A DNA stretch of 64,000 nt from Bacillus sp. USDA818B3_A (GTDB taxonomy: Bacteria; Bacillota; Bacilli; Bacillales; Cytobacillaceae). Positions 27,414-37,503 of this stretch are shown here, piece after piece. The translations under genes and the position numbers were made by a program. The notes under the pieces are model-generated. The model worked only from the letters and a program-made list of their open reading frames with translations. It was not told where the DNA came from and ran no database searches. The stretch lies in contig NZ_JAABNN010000004.1 in the NCBI RefSeq assembly GCF_009928415.1, positions 1 through 64,000 of the forward strand, written 5' to 3'. How positions within the stretch are numbered: position 1 is the stretch's first letter; each line of letters opens with the position of its first letter.

Positions 27414-28574
27414 TTATAGATTAACCGAAGCATTAGCTTGCTTTTGTTTATTTAAGCCGTATATGGATAACCAATGGGGAATATTATCTTGAATACTATA
27501 ACCATGCTTTTTAATATTACTAGCTATGATTTTTGAATCTGTTAGCTTTTGGCTTGTTTTTTTGATTACTTCTTGTGACCACAAATTCAAATCACTTTCT
27601 AAGCTGATAAAGGAAACTAAATCAAGTCCCATATCGGTCGATCTGGGTACTGAATTTGAAACAACACAAGGTGTCCCCGCACATTGCGCTTCAACCATGA
27701 CAATGCCAAATCCTTCAAATATTGATGGAAACAAAAACACGTCAAATGCCTTCATAAGCCTTGGAATATCATCTCTAATCCCTAAGAACCTAATGTTCTC
27801 TAATACTCCAAGTCTCACCGCCTCTTCTTCAATCCGGGATTTTAATGGTCCCTCTCCAATTAGAAGAGCTATAAAGGATGAATCAGATTTTAATAGATTT
27901 TGTAATACCTTTAAGATGAAGGATTGATTCTTGGACTCAGAAAAGCGCCCAATATGACCTACAATTTTTACATCTTTCGGTAACTTCAGTTCTTCTATTA
28001 CACTCTTTCTACAATCACCTAAGTTTAAAAATGGTTGAATTTCAATTCCGTTTTTCAATAAATTAACTTTGCCTTGCTTCACTAGTTTTTTACCAAACAA
28101 AAAGTCAGCAGCTTCTTGACTGCAACTACAATAATTTGTGGCTGACACTCTGATTAAAGTTTGGAGAGATTTTAATGTTAGAAGGGACTTTAAACTTTTT
28201 CCTAATGGCCAATTATTACTATGTGAATGGCAAATTCTTTTCTCAATACCACAAATTTTTGCTGCTAAAGTGGAAAAACCACCTTGAAAGTCAGTATGCG
28301 AATGTACCGCTGCAAATTTTTTTCTAGACATTATTCGAATAAGTTCTTTTACATATTTAAGTGGACCTAATTCTCCCAGGCTTGAAATCGGAAAAATTTC
28401 GCCCCCTAATGAAATAATTTCATCATCAAAATCACCTTTTGTAGTTGAATGTGTAATAAAATCAAACTGGCATTTTGACTTATCTAAATTTCTATAAACA
28501 TTCATTAATAGCGTTTCTGCCCCACCCCGATCCATTGCACTTACAATGTGTAAAACCCTGTCTGGATTATTCAT
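27414..28574 (-). CDS. GT4 glycosyltransferase, EpsF-like (second copy)
   Basis: This 386-residue GT-B protein has the EpsF-type opening VLHIVSAMDRGGAETLLMNVYRN, VGHIGRFSESKNQSF, LLIGEGPLKSRIEEEAVRLG and FPSIFEGFGIVMVEAQCAG with EX7E. The ATG overlaps the stop codon of the upstream EpsG-type gene (ATGA), so the two are coupled. A second protein of the same type is encoded at 30632-31741, so the operon carries two EpsF-like enzymes, which probably add different sugars. Confidence 0.83.
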   Translation of the reverse strand: MNNPDRVLHIVSAMDRGGAETLLMNVYRNLDKSKCQFDFITHSTTKGDFDDEIISLGGEIFPISSLGELGPLKYVKELIRIMSRKKFAAVHSHTDFQGGFSTLAAKICGIEKRICHSHSNNWPLGKSLKSLLTLKSLQTLIRVSATNYCSCSQEAADFLFGKKLVKQGKVNLLKNGIEIQPFLNLGDCRKSVIEELKLPKDVKIVGHIGRFSESKNQSFILKVLQNLLKSDSSFIALLIGEGPLKSRIEEEAVRLGVLENIRFLGIRDDIPRLMKAFDVFLFPSIFEGFGIVMVEAQCAGTPCVVSNSVPRSTDMGLDLVSFISLESDLNLWSQEVIKKTSQKLTDSKIIASNIKKHGYSIQDNIPHWLSIYGLNKQKQANASVNL

Positions 28575-29671
28575 AAATTCACACCCAATTCTGAAAAGAA
28601 AGGTCTCAAAATGTCACTTTTATAAACAATATTCATGGATATCACGCTATCATAGTAATGATAAGCCACATAAAATACTAGAATTGTAAAATACATCAAT
28701 CTTTGACTCTTTTTTTTAAAAAGCAATATAATCCAAGATGCTAATATAAACTGGTATAAACTAAAGTAGATTGAAAATCGAGCAAATATCCAATTTTGTG
28801 TAGAAATAATCATGAATACTAAACTAAGCATTGCCATATTTACAATGATGTCACTGTTAGGCATGATAGTCCTAAGTTTATCCCTACCCATAAATGCAAT
28901 AAGCAGAGGAGCACCCTCAACGGCTACTCTAATGACATTTGCACCACCTTCAGCAAAATCCTTATATCCTCCATATTGTGTATCTTGAATAGCAGAAAAT
29001 AAAATTCCGGAAAAATAATTAAACCCTAAAACAATAAACACCGATGATAAAATAATAAGGAAAGTTGTTTTAGTCCATGCCTTTCTTCGAACAACAAAGT
29101 AAATTGGAATTAGCATTAGTGCAGTTTGGTGAAAGGTAGAAGCAAATAAAACCACAATTAAATATTTTTTAAAACTGCCATCAATGAGCAACTTTGTTGC
29201 AGCAAATATAATGGCAGCTGCTAGGCATTGTCTAATCCCATTCATGGAAGTTATAAAAAAACCACTGGTAATATAAATAAAAAGGCTTACCTCAATCATT
29301 CGAGAATACTTGTAAAACACATGAATGATTAATAGATTCGTAAACAATGCAGTTGTAAAAATCAAGATTTGGGAATCGTTTGTATAATTTTTTATGATCA
29401 TTTGAAGAATTCCAAATCCGATATCTTTTTGTGATTCTACATAATCCCATGTAAAATCATTATTAATAAAAGCAAACTTATAAGCACCAGTATCGCCGAT
29501 ATTCGACCTAAGACCTGAAACTCCTATAAAACATACCATGACCAAAAATATCAATAGTTTATTGGGCTTTATTAACTCAAATGAATAAGAGGATATAGTA
29601 CTAACCGAAAAGTATCTTGCAAAATAAGCAAGAACAAAAGTAAGTATAAGATTAATCCAGAGTATTGTCAT
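28571..29671 (-). CDS. epsG: Polysaccharide polymerase (EpsG-like)
   Basis: This 366-residue integral membrane protein uses the ATG at 29671 behind AAAGGA; an in-frame ATG 60 bases upstream gives an N-terminus not typical of the family. About ten hydrophobic segments are visible, beginning ILWINLILTFVLAYFARYFS, with VSGLRSNIGDTGAYK in the first large loop and GIRQCLAAAIIFAATKLL later. Length and pattern agree with EpsG (367 residues in B. subtilis), the presumed Wzy-type polymerase that joins repeat units outside the membrane. Confidence 0.85.
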   Translation of the reverse strand: MTILWINLILTFVLAYFARYFSVSTISSYSFELIKPNKLLIFLVMVCFIGVSGLRSNIGDTGAYKFAFINNDFTWDYVESQKDIGFGILQMIIKNYTNDSQILIFTTALFTNLLIIHVFYKYSRMIEVSLFIYITSGFFITSMNGIRQCLAAAIIFAATKLLIDGSFKKYLIVVLFASTFHQTALMLIPIYFVVRRKAWTKTTFLIILSSVFIVLGFNYFSGILFSAIQDTQYGGYKDFAEGGANVIRVAVEGAPLLIAFMGRDKLRTIMPNSDIIVNMAMLSLVFMIISTQNWIFARFSIYFSLYQFILASWIILLFKKKSQRLMYFTILVFYVAYHYYDSVISMNIVYKSDILRPFFSELGVNL

Positions 29672-29731
29672 CCAATATTTTCCTTTCAGACTTATATAGA
29701 CATTCTCCAATAAGTAGAAAATCAATATCAT

Positions 29732-30625
29732 TCATTTTAATTTCAACTGCCCCTGTCTTTGTTGAATATATATAAATAATAAAAGACCAAAAGGGATGGC
29801 AAGAAAAGTTAGACTTTTTAGTGGGGACTCAGATAAAAAACTATAATTCCTATTTAAAAGACTACTTGACACGTAATGAATGGCCTGCCTATATTTGAAC
29901 GATTTACTTGCAAATGGCAGCTTCATTAACTCCTTCCGATAAAAAGCCCAGCCTTTTGGGTTTTTTCTATATTGATTAAACATATTTAATGAAGATCCAT
30001 CTGGCAGATATTCTACACAACAAAGGATTTCATTCAATAGAAGCATCTTATACTGTTTATCAAGCATGTAGTACTTATAGGCTAAACCGACATATCGTTC
30101 ATTTTCAAATAATGGATAAGGATATAATTTTGTTAATTCCGTACGGTAAACTAATTTTTTATCACCTTTAACTCCATATTTATAATATAGATCAAACAAT
30201 GTGGAGCTGGGTAGGTACTTGGGTAATTCAGTCCCAATAATTGTATGGTCATTATAAGAATCTAAACCAATGATTCCGCTAACTTCATTACTTCCATATT
30301 TTTTCCAAAAATTAATAATTTTCTCTACAGTCTGAGTAGGCATTGTATCATCAGAATCTATGCACACATTCAGTTCAGTATCAATAATTCTATATGCTGA
30401 ATTATGTGCTCCATGCATTCCCTGGTTCTCCTGGTAAAAGTATCTAATTTCAATTAGATTTTCGGATTTCCAATTATTCACTAGTTCCCTAGTGTTATCG
30501 GTTGATCCATCATCAATAATCAACCAAACAAATTCCTTGCAAGATTGTTGTAGTAAACTTCTGTAACAATTTTCAAGGCAATAAGCTCTATTATAGGTTG
30601 GTGTAAAAACAGTTAACATTTTCAA
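29732..30625 (-). CDS. GT2 glycosyltransferase
   Basis: This 297-residue GT-A enzyme begins with TTG, eight bases after GAGGTG. It has MLTVFTPTYNRAYCLENCYRSLL, WLIIDDGSTDNTRELV, ENQGMHGAHNSAYR and the metal-binding CIDSDDTMP near residue 95. A hydrophobic stretch near the C-terminus (FLAIPFGLLLFIYI) may anchor it to the membrane. It lies between an EpsF-like gene and the EpsG polymerase, an order reminiscent of B. subtilis eps. Confidence 0.83.
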   Translation of the reverse strand: MKMLTVFTPTYNRAYCLENCYRSLLQQSCKEFVWLIIDDGSTDNTRELVNNWKSENLIEIRYFYQENQGMHGAHNSAYRIIDTELNVCIDSDDTMPTQTVEKIINFWKKYGSNEVSGIIGLDSYNDHTIIGTELPKYLPSSTLFDLYYKYGVKGDKKLVYRTELTKLYPYPLFENERYVGLAYKYYMLDKQYKMLLLNEILCCVEYLPDGSSLNMFNQYRKNPKGWAFYRKELMKLPFASKSFKYRQAIHYVSSSLLNRNYSFLSESPLKSLTFLAIPFGLLLFIYIQQRQGQLKLK

Positions 30626-30631
30626 TAGAGT

Positions 30632-31741
30632 TCACCTCAAAATGGAATAGTAATAATCTTCAATAAAGTTCGCTGTTTTCCTAATATCAAATCCTTGTTT
30701 TATTATCTGTTCTGAGACCCCATCCCTTTTAAATTGTAATATCTTGGACAATTTTATTTTTTTCACCCAACTATTTATGTTTGCTAGTGAAGCGTAGTCA
30801 ATAAGATTTAATCCTAAGTCAACTTCGTTAGATATATGATTTGATATTACACAGGGTAATCCCGATCCTTGAGCCTCGATTAGAGAAACTGGCAATCCTT
30901 CATGTAAGGAAGGGAAAATAAACAGATCAAAAGCTTGGAGCAGTTCTGGAATATCACTTCTAATTCCAAGTAACTTTACTTTATCTTGTAAGTTTAGTAT
31001 TTGGATTTTATTTTCAATTTCCGGACGGAGCTCCCCGTCTCCCACCAGGACTAAAACTGAGTTAGGGATTTCTTTGGTTACTTCTAAAAAGATTTCCAGA
31101 AGATACGAATGATTTTTCTGATGATTAAAGCGTCCGACATGGCTTAGAACAAAGGTGGAGTGGTCTAATCCTAATTCATTTCTTACATGATTTCTAATCT
31201 CGGTGGAAAATTTAAATCTATCTATATCGATACCGTTTTTTACTATAGTTGTTGTGTGGTATTTTTCTTTAAATAACCATTGTGCAGCATCGTTGGAGCA
31301 TGCAACAAGGTGGGTTGAGTTTGGAGTAATCAAAGATCCAATTAAAGATTTATAGAACCTTGCTACCATCCCCCCCTCACTTCTCGTATTATGGCTATGT
31401 GAAATTCGAATCGGAATTCCTGTCTTTTTAGCCTCTCGAAGTACAAGTCCACTCATCTTATCAAGGTGAGAATGAACGATTTGATACTGATTATTTAAAT
31501 AAAAAAATTCCTTTAACTCTTTCACAAATTGAGAATGGCCAACTTGCGAAATATAAGGAATTCGGTACACTTTGCCACCTAATGCTTGAATTTCTGAATC
31601 AAACACACCTTCTATACAAGTGAGAAAGTCAAACTGAACTTTTGAACGGTCAATATTCCTATAAAGGTTCATTATTAGAGTTTCTGCTCCGCCCCGGTTC
31701 ATATTAACAACCACATGTAGTATTCTTAATGGACCGCCCAC
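30632..31741 (-). CDS. epsF: GT4 glycosyltransferase, EpsF-like
   Basis: This 369-residue protein starts with GTG behind GGAGG and overlaps the end of the epsD-like gene by 16 bases. The N-terminus LRILHVVVNMNRGGAETLIMNLYRN, LSHVGRFNHQKNHSYLLEIF and FPSLHEGLPVSLIEAQGSG with EX7E are typical of EpsF. It follows epsD as in B. subtilis. It adds a sugar to the growing repeat unit; the specificity is not visible. Confidence 0.85.
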   Translation of the reverse strand: MGGPLRILHVVVNMNRGGAETLIMNLYRNIDRSKVQFDFLTCIEGVFDSEIQALGGKVYRIPYISQVGHSQFVKELKEFFYLNNQYQIVHSHLDKMSGLVLREAKKTGIPIRISHSHNTRSEGGMVARFYKSLIGSLITPNSTHLVACSNDAAQWLFKEKYHTTTIVKNGIDIDRFKFSTEIRNHVRNELGLDHSTFVLSHVGRFNHQKNHSYLLEIFLEVTKEIPNSVLVLVGDGELRPEIENKIQILNLQDKVKLLGIRSDIPELLQAFDLFIFPSLHEGLPVSLIEAQGSGLPCVISNHISNEVDLGLNLIDYASLANINSWVKKIKLSKILQFKRDGVSEQIIKQGFDIRKTANFIEDYYYSILR

Positions 31742-32880
31742 CTTTTTTCCTCCTTATCTTCCATAAATAGAGAATATAATTGACTTTTCTCATTTAAAAC
31801 ATTTGATATGGCATAATTCTCTTCAATCACTTTACGCGCCTGCTTACCAAAACCGCTTCGGAGTTTTTCATTTTTTATTAGGAGCTTTATTTTGTCAGAC
31901 ATTTCCTGTACACCATTTGTGCTCACTATCCAACCATTCTCTCCATTTTGAATCAGTTCCCTATGCCCTCTATTGTCGGTTGCAATAACAGCTAAACCGC
32001 TAGCCATCGCTTCCATGATATTAACTGGCAGGCCTTCACGTAAACTGGATGCAACTGCTATATCACTCATTTTTAACAATTTATCAATATCACTACGATA
32101 ACCTAAAAAGTGGACCATTTCCCCTACACCTAAATTAATAGCAAGCTTTTTGCAATCCTCTAACAATGGACCGTCTCCTGCCAGTAGCAGCCTTACGTTA
32201 GATGCTTGTTTTTTTATTAGTGCCAATGTCTTAATAAGATATTGTTGATTTTTATTTTTATTAAATTCGGCAGCATAAAACAACAGGATATCTTGCTTAG
32301 AATAGCCATAATGATCCTTTAAAATATTTTTTTTAAGTTGATTTACAGGAAAGAAAACATCTATATTTATCCCAACACCATGAATATGTTTAATGTGCTC
32401 AGCGTTAAATCGATGTTTTAGTGCTTGATGATAGTCCTCTTTGTTTATAGTAATCAGACAGTCTGTATATTTAGATAAAAATTTTTCGATAGGATAATAA
32501 AAAGCCCAGTTAATTAACGGGGCTCCTTTAAAAAAGTGAAAACCGTGAGCAGTATAAATGAGCTTTGTACCAATGTTTCGAGCCTCTTTTGCTGCCATTC
32601 TTGAAATTACTCCACCCATCGGGGTATGACAATGAATTATATCGTATTCGTTTTTATCAATAATTTCTTTTAATTCTTTATAAGCAGTTATGTTCTTTAG
32701 ACTAAATGGAGATCTCTCTATTGAAATATTAAACTTTTGGTCTACATAAGGTAACGGTATATCTCCATTTGCTGCCACGTGAACTTCCCATCCTTGTTCT
32801 TTAAACCACTTTAAATATGGTAAATGAAAAGATTCGAAATGTGTATCAACAGTTGCACAAAACATTACTTTTTTAGGCAT
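31726..32880 (-). CDS. epsD: GT4 glycosyltransferase, EpsD-like
   Basis: This 384-residue protein starts at ATG 32880 after GGTGGAG; a GTG four codons upstream overlaps that site and is unlikely. The N-terminal block VMFCATVDTHFESFHLPYLKW and WEVHVAANGDIPLPYVDQKF are characteristic of EpsD. The donor domain has FYAAEFNKNKNQQYLI, FLGYRSDIDKLLKMSD and SLREGLPVNIMEAMASG with EX7E. Synteny galU-epsD-epsF supports the name. Confidence 0.88.
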   Translation of the reverse strand: MPKKVMFCATVDTHFESFHLPYLKWFKEQGWEVHVAANGDIPLPYVDQKFNISIERSPFSLKNITAYKELKEIIDKNEYDIIHCHTPMGGVISRMAAKEARNIGTKLIYTAHGFHFFKGAPLINWAFYYPIEKFLSKYTDCLITINKEDYHQALKHRFNAEHIKHIHGVGINIDVFFPVNQLKKNILKDHYGYSKQDILLFYAAEFNKNKNQQYLIKTLALIKKQASNVRLLLAGDGPLLEDCKKLAINLGVGEMVHFLGYRSDIDKLLKMSDIAVASSLREGLPVNIMEAMASGLAVIATDNRGHRELIQNGENGWIVSTNGVQEMSDKIKLLIKNEKLRSGFGKQARKVIEENYAISNVLNEKSQLYSLFMEDKEEKRWAVH

Positions 32881-32908
32881 TTTTATCTCCACCTATAATC
32901 TAATCTAG

Positions 32909-33787
32909 CTACTTACTAAGTTCTTTGTTAAGAATAGTTGAAAGATATTCCAAAAGTTGCGTTCTTAATTCTTCCTTCTGTAAAGCAAATTCAATACTGG
33001 TTTGGATAAAGCCCATTTTTTCTCCTACATCATATCGAATACCCTCAAAATCGTATGCGTATACCGCTTCATGGCAATTCAAAGTAGCAATTGCATCAGT
33101 TAGCTGAATCTCACCACCGGCACCAGGTGACTGTTTACTTAATACCTCAAAGATTCTTGGACTTATTATATATCTTCCTAAAATAGCAAGATTTGATGGT
33201 GCATCATCTTGTTTTGGTTTTTCAACCAAGTTATTAACACTATAAATACGGTTACCGATATTATTCCCATCAACAATGCCGTATCTAGAAACTTCAGAAT
33301 CTAAAACCGTTTGAACACCCAAAATTGATGCATTATATCTATCATATTGATCAATTAATTGTTTTAAACATGGCTTATCTGCCCTTACGATGTCATCACC
33401 AAGTAAAACAGCAAATGGCTCATTACCAATAAACTTCCGTGCACACCAAATTGCATGACCTAAACCCTTAGGTTCTTTTTGACGTATATAATGGATATCA
33501 ACTAATTTAGAAGATTTTTGTACCTCACTTAATAATTCAAACTTCCCCTTTTCCAGAAGGTTTTGTTCTAATTCAAAAGAGTGATCAAAATGATCTTCAA
33601 TTGCTCTTTTTCCTTTTCCGGTGACAATAATAATATCTTCTATTCCAGATGCTACCGCTTCCTCAACAATATACTGAATGGTTGGTTTATCAACGATTGG
33701 CAGCATTTCCTTAGGCATTGCTTTTGTGGCTGGAAGAAACCTAGTTCCAAGGCCTGCAGCTGGAATAATCGCTTTTCTGACTTTCAT
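32909..33787 (-). CDS. galU: UTP-glucose-1-phosphate uridylyltransferase
   Basis: This 292-residue protein has the nucleotide-binding signature [24 protein letters not shown] (from about residue 8), [36 protein letters not shown] and [20 protein letters not shown]. It makes UDP-glucose for the polymer. The start has AAAGGAGTCC upstream. A GalU inside an eps operon is common in capsule loci but is not part of B. subtilis eps. A housekeeping copy probably exists elsewhere. Confidence 0.93.
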   Translation of the reverse strand: MKVRKAIIPAAGLGTRFLPATKAMPKEMLPIVDKPTIQYIVEEAVASGIEDIIIVTGKGKRAIEDHFDHSFELEQNLLEKGKFELLSEVQKSSKLVDIHYIRQKEPKGLGHAIWCARKFIGNEPFAVLLGDDIVRADKPCLKQLIDQYDRYNASILGVQTVLDSEVSRYGIVDGNNIGNRIYSVNNLVEKPKQDDAPSNLAILGRYIISPRIFEVLSKQSPGAGGEIQLTDAIATLNCHEAVYAYDFEGIRYDVGEKMGFIQTSIEFALQKEELRTQLLEYLSTILNKELSK

Positions 33788-33800
33788 AGTTTGGACTCCT

Positions 33801-35627
33801 TTACACTGAAATTGATAATTTAGACTTTGAAGTTACTTTACTATTTGCTAGATTTAATAATTTTTCCTTAATTTCTTCTTTATTTAGTGTTTGGTAAGTA
33901 TTTATAATTTCCTCTATATCACTTAACAATAAATCTGATTTTTTTCCAATATAGATTTTTGGATAAATCTGCTCTTCTTGTACTTCATCTGGTTTTAATA
34001 ATTCTTCAAATAGCTTTTCACCAGGCCTTATCCCTGAAAATTCTATATCTATTTCATCTATTGAATTTCCTGAAAGTTTTATTAAGTTCTTTGCCAGATC
34101 AACAATTTTTACTGGATCTCCCATATCTAATACAAAGATTTCTCCACCCTTTGACAGAGCGCCGGCCTGTAAAACCAATCTGGATGCTTCTGGAATAGTC
34201 ATAAAATATCGGACCATTTCAGGATGAGTGACTGTAACAGGTCCACCTTTTTCTATTTGTTTTTTAAATAATGGGATGACACTCCCCCTACTTCCTAAAA
34301 CATTCCCAAACCTTACTGCTACAAATTTAGTTTCACTTGAACTATCCATGTACTGAATAATCATCTCTGCTAGCCTTTTTGATGCCCCCATTACGCTTGT
34401 GGGATTGACAGCCTTATCTGTCGAAATCATTACAAAAGTTTTGACTCCATTCCAACTTGCCGCTTTAGCAACATTCATTGTTCCTATGATATTGTTTTTA
34501 ATGGCTTCTTCAGGATTAGCCTCCATTAAAGGAACATGTTTATGTGCAGCAGCATGATAAACAGTATCCGGCTGATATGTATTCATAACATGTTGCATTT
34601 TTCTTTCATCTTGTAAATCAGCTATCACAGGAATAAATTGTATGCTTTTATCCTTAAATGTTTCATTTAATTCCATTTCAATTGAATAAATGCTATTTTC
34701 GCCATGTCCTAATAATATTAATTGTCGAGGATTAAACCTGACGATTTGGCGGCAGATTTCGGATCCAATTGAACCCCCCGCCCCAGTAACTAATACCACC
34801 TTGTTCGCAATATTTGCAGAGATACTATTAATATCCAGTTCCACGGGTTCACGACCAAGTAAATCTTCTACCTGTACATCCCTAAATTGTTTAACAGATA
34901 TTTTTCCAGTTACTAAATCTTCTAACATCGGTAAAATCTGTGTTTTTGCATTCGTTTTTACACATTCTTGAAATATTACATTTAGTTCTTTTTTTCTTAG
35001 AGATGGTATCGCAATAATAATATTATCAATCTTAAATTTACTAACAGTTTCCTCAATATCTTCAATACCGCCAATAACGGGTATCCCTAATATATCTAGT
35101 TTTTGCTTTTTTTGATCATCATCTATAAATCCAACTGGGAATAAATCTGCTTCTTTATTTCTTTGCAGTTGCCTTGCAACCATTGTTCCTGCCGCACCTG
35201 CTCCGATAATTAGAGTTCTTTTTCTGTTATTAGCACTATTTAAATATAAATCTCGGAACATTCTCCAGCAAAAACGTGAACCACCAATGAATGACATGTT
35301 CAGCAGCCAGGTTACAGTTAGTAATCTAAACTGAATTTCTCGTAAAATTATTTCTTGTGTAACTGCTGCAATAAGAATTGAAAGGCTTACTACCTTTAAA
35401 ATGCTAAGCAGTTCACCAACACTTGCATATTCCCATGCTTTTTTGTAAAGATGAAAATTAAAAGAAAAAATTTGATGACTTATCAATATAGCTATTGAAC
35501 TTAATATAATCGGGAGAGTAATAACTTCAGTTGTTGCGTTCACTAATAGACGACTAAAAAAAATGGCTGTTAAGACAATACATGAATCTATAAAAATAAA
35601 AAAAGATAAACGTTGTCGATATGTCAT
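33801..35627 (-). CDS. epsC: UDP-sugar 4,6-dehydratase/epimerase (EpsC, CapD family)
   Basis: This 608-residue protein uses the ATG at 35627 after AAGGGGG; an in-frame start at 35771 would add a tail not seen in the family. Four N-terminal membrane segments are followed by a first nucleotide-binding region ([15 protein letters not shown]) and a C-terminal short-chain dehydrogenase domain with [36 protein letters not shown] and [17 protein letters not shown]. The usual catalytic Tyr is a Met (SVMGASK), as in WbpM/PglF-type enzymes. It would produce the UDP-4-keto-6-deoxy sugar for the EpsN-like aminotransferase. Confidence 0.9.
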   Translation of the reverse strand: MTYRQRLSFFIFIDSCIVLTAIFFSRLLVNATTEVITLPIILSSIAILISHQIFSFNFHLYKKAWEYASVGELLSILKVVSLSILIAAVTQEIILREIQFRLLTVTWLLNMSFIGGSRFCWRMFRDLYLNSANNRKRTLIIGAGAAGTMVARQLQRNKEADLFPVGFIDDDQKKQKLDILGIPVIGGIEDIEETVSKFKIDNIIIAIPSLRKKELNVIFQECVKTNAKTQILPMLEDLVTGKISVKQFRDVQVEDLLGREPVELDINSISANIANKVVLVTGAGGSIGSEICRQIVRFNPRQLILLGHGENSIYSIEMELNETFKDKSIQFIPVIADLQDERKMQHVMNTYQPDTVYHAAAHKHVPLMEANPEEAIKNNIIGTMNVAKAASWNGVKTFVMISTDKAVNPTSVMGASKRLAEMIIQYMDSSSETKFVAVRFGNVLGSRGSVIPLFKKQIEKGGPVTVTHPEMVRYFMTIPEASRLVLQAGALSKGGEIFVLDMGDPVKIVDLAKNLIKLSGNSIDEIDIEFSGIRPGEKLFEELLKPDEVQEEQIYPKIYIGKKSDLLLSDIEEIINTYQTLNKEEIKEKLLNLANSKVTSKSKLSISV

Positions 35628-35829
35628 ACTATCCCCCTTAATACTAATTATTTGGTCAATTTGTAATTCTGATTCTTTAATCTTATCGCTTTTTCTATTA
35701 TTTCCTTTATTTCTGATAACTGTTCTTGTGAGGCATCTTGCTTTATATACCTTACTGTTTTCTTTATACATTTTGGAAAGTGATCAATATTTTTCAAAAT
35801 ATCACGTCCTTAAAAAATTTTAGTTATTT

Positions 35830-35845
35830 GTTCTATTAATAGAGC
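35830..35845. promoter_or_regulatory. Near-match to the SinR-type palindrome between EAR and epsC
   Basis: GTTCTATTAATAGAGC differs from GTTC-N8-GAAC at one position. It lies in the epsB-epsC intergenic region just downstream of the EAR element in transcript orientation. It could modulate an internal promoter or may be chance. Confidence 0.25.
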
Positions 35846-35871
35846 ACATAATTAAAATTTTTTAAGTAATT

Positions 35872-35982
35872 GGGCATCTAACCCATCCTCACACCACACT
35901 ACCGACGACTTACGTCTAAGGTCCTAGACCCACAGCATGACCGAGTGCCTCCGTTGATATCGGCAAGGAGACATCACCTAAC
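35872..35982 (-). ncRNA. EAR element (eps-associated antitermination RNA)
   Basis: A GC-rich, structured stretch interrupts the AT-rich epsB-epsC intergenic region. Read on the minus strand it contains GGTGATGTCTCC, GGAGGCACTCGGTC and GGGTCTAGGACC, followed by GGTAGTGTGGTG. Position and sequence style match the EAR RNA described for Bacillales eps and capsule operons, which lies between the second and third genes and lets RNA polymerase read through distant terminators. Here it would serve an operon of about 36 kb. The exact ends are estimated by eye. Confidence 0.8.
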
Positions 35983-36053
35983 ATATTTAAATGTAAGTAC
36001 TATATATTCTTTATTAAGAACATTAAGGTTAAATTTTTTTAACTGAAAATATG

Positions 36054-36704
36054 CTATTCATTTATGATGGCCCCAATTACCTTAGCCTTAGAAAATTCTA
36101 ATACCTTTTTAGCCTCAAGTGCATTCCCTTGGATGGTTTTCCCACTTTGAATGACTAAGATTACTCCATCACATTGACTTGCCAAAAGTCTTGTATCAGT
36201 TAACTCCAAAACTGAATGAGAATCGATTAATACTACATTATAAGATCTTAATGCAGTAAATAATATTTCTTTCATCATCGGAGAAGAAAGTAATTCTAAT
36301 GGGTTAATAGGGACAGCGCCGCTTGGTATTATATCTAATCTACCAATTTTCGTATGATGGATTTCATCATAAAATGTTGTTCTTCCTGTAAGAACATCGG
36401 TCAACCCACTGTTATTTTTAATATTAAAAATTGAATGCAAACTAGGGTTTCGTAAATTTGCATCAATTAAAAGTACCTTTTCTTTCTGTTGGGCTAATGA
36501 TATTGCTAAGTTAGAGGCTACTGTTGATTTTCCTTCTCCTTTATTAGGGGACGTTATTAGGAACGTTCGACTTTTTTTATCTTCCATAACAAAATTAATA
36601 TTTGCTTGAATGGAACGATACTGTTCAGAAACTATAGATTCGGGATGAGTATAGGTAACTAAAGATCTTCCTTTTACTGAATCTCCAATTTTACTATTTA
36701 TCAC
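36054..36704 (-). CDS. epsB: Capsular tyrosine kinase / chain-length ATPase (EpsB, CpsD-like)
   Basis: This 216-residue cytoplasmic BY-kinase starts at GTG 36704, nine bases after GAGGTG, overlapping the end of epsA by 11 bases. It has TSPNKGEGKSTVASNLAISLAQ (Walker A), LLIDANLRNPSLH (Walker A', usually DADLR) and VVLIDSHSVLELTD (Walker B, usually DTPP or DSPP). The C-terminus ends at KVIGAIINE with no tyrosine-rich cluster. It works with EpsA to control polymerisation and export. The changes at Walker A' and B may weaken kinase activity. Confidence 0.85.
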   Translation of the reverse strand: MINSKIGDSVKGRSLVTYTHPESIVSEQYRSIQANINFVMEDKKSRTFLITSPNKGEGKSTVASNLAISLAQQKEKVLLIDANLRNPSLHSIFNIKNNSGLTDVLTGRTTFYDEIHHTKIGRLDIIPSGAVPINPLELLSSPMMKEILFTALRSYNVVLIDSHSVLELTDTRLLASQCDGVILVIQSGKTIQGNALEAKKVLEFSKAKVIGAIINE

Positions 36705-37428
36705 CAATTGACTCACCTCTCGCATCAAATTCCATTTGCTTACCACGTTTTACTTTCAAATTCTTTTTATTTTTTTTAGGAATTCTCCCCAGTACTGGCA
36801 GACCTAAAAGTACTTCAACTTCCCGGTTAGTCCGCAATTTCTCATCTAAAGAATCTAGTAAAAACACTAACCCCATCCCTATAACTAAACCAATTACAAC
36901 GGAGATAATCTTCATTTGATTTCCAGGCGGATTAATCGGCCAAGAATTTATTTTTGCTTCAGATAATATTCTTACATTAGAGGATTTCATTATCTTAGGT
37001 ATTTCCTCTTTAAAGATTCTTGCTGTGGTATTGGCAATATTGGCTGCCATTTCCGGATTACTTTCGGTAACACCAATACTTATCACCTGAGAACCTTCAA
37101 TACTCTCTACTGTTATCTGCCCTGCTAAGGTTTCAGGTGTTACAGGTAATCCTAGTTCATTAACTACCTTCTCTAAGACTACTGTGTCCTTAATAATAAC
37201 CAGTAAGGTTGTCCGATTATCTGGTGTATCTTCAACAATAATTCGACATGCAGTTTGATAGACAGGCTTATATGTTGTATTACTGTAGTATGTACCAATT
37301 GCTGTGGTGACAATAGTTATTACTATAACCATCCAAAGACGTTTTTTTATAACACTAAATAACTCTTTTAAATTAATTTCCTTTGCCTTGTTCATAGGTT
37401 GAACATACATTCCGTCATTGTTATTCAC
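36694..37428 (-). CDS. epsA: Chain-length regulator / kinase activator (EpsA, Wzz-like)
   Basis: This protein of about 244 residues has two membrane segments (about 35-50, VIVITIVTTAIGTYYS, and about 175-200, ISVVIGLVIGMGLVFLL) flanking an external domain, with the PPGNQ proline-rich motif before the second. This is the Wzz/YveK family that sets polymer length and activates the partner kinase EpsB. GTG 37428 has AGGGGTG at a good distance; GTG 37437 or a later ATG are alternatives. It is the first gene of the locus. Confidence 0.85.
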   Translation of the reverse strand: MNNNDGMYVQPMNKAKEINLKELFSVIKKRLWMVIVITIVTTAIGTYYSNTTYKPVYQTACRIIVEDTPDNRTTLLVIIKDTVVLEKVVNELGLPVTPETLAGQITVESIEGSQVISIGVTESNPEMAANIANTTARIFKEEIPKIMKSSNVRILSEAKINSWPINPPGNQMKIISVVIGLVIGMGLVFLLDSLDEKLRTNREVEVLLGLPVLGRIPKKNKKNLKVKRGKQMEFDARGESIGDK

Positions 37429-37477
37429 TTTTGTCACCCCTATTTAGAGCATTTCTTCTAAAAAACCAGTTAATTAC

Positions 37478-37493
37478 GTTCTAAATAATGAAC
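37478..37493. promoter_or_regulatory. SinR-type palindrome in the epsA leader
   Basis: GTTCTAAATAATGAAC is a perfect GTTC-N8-GAAC palindrome about 50 bases upstream of epsA, inside the predicted 5' leader. It pairs with a second palindrome 126 bases away in the promoter itself. Confidence 0.6.
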
Positions 37494-37503
37494 TTAATTT
37501 TAT

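Noticed and set aside
32920-32935. GTTCTTTGTTAAGAAT as a SinR-type site
   Set aside because: It has one mismatch and lies inside the galU coding end; too weak alone to list as a feature.
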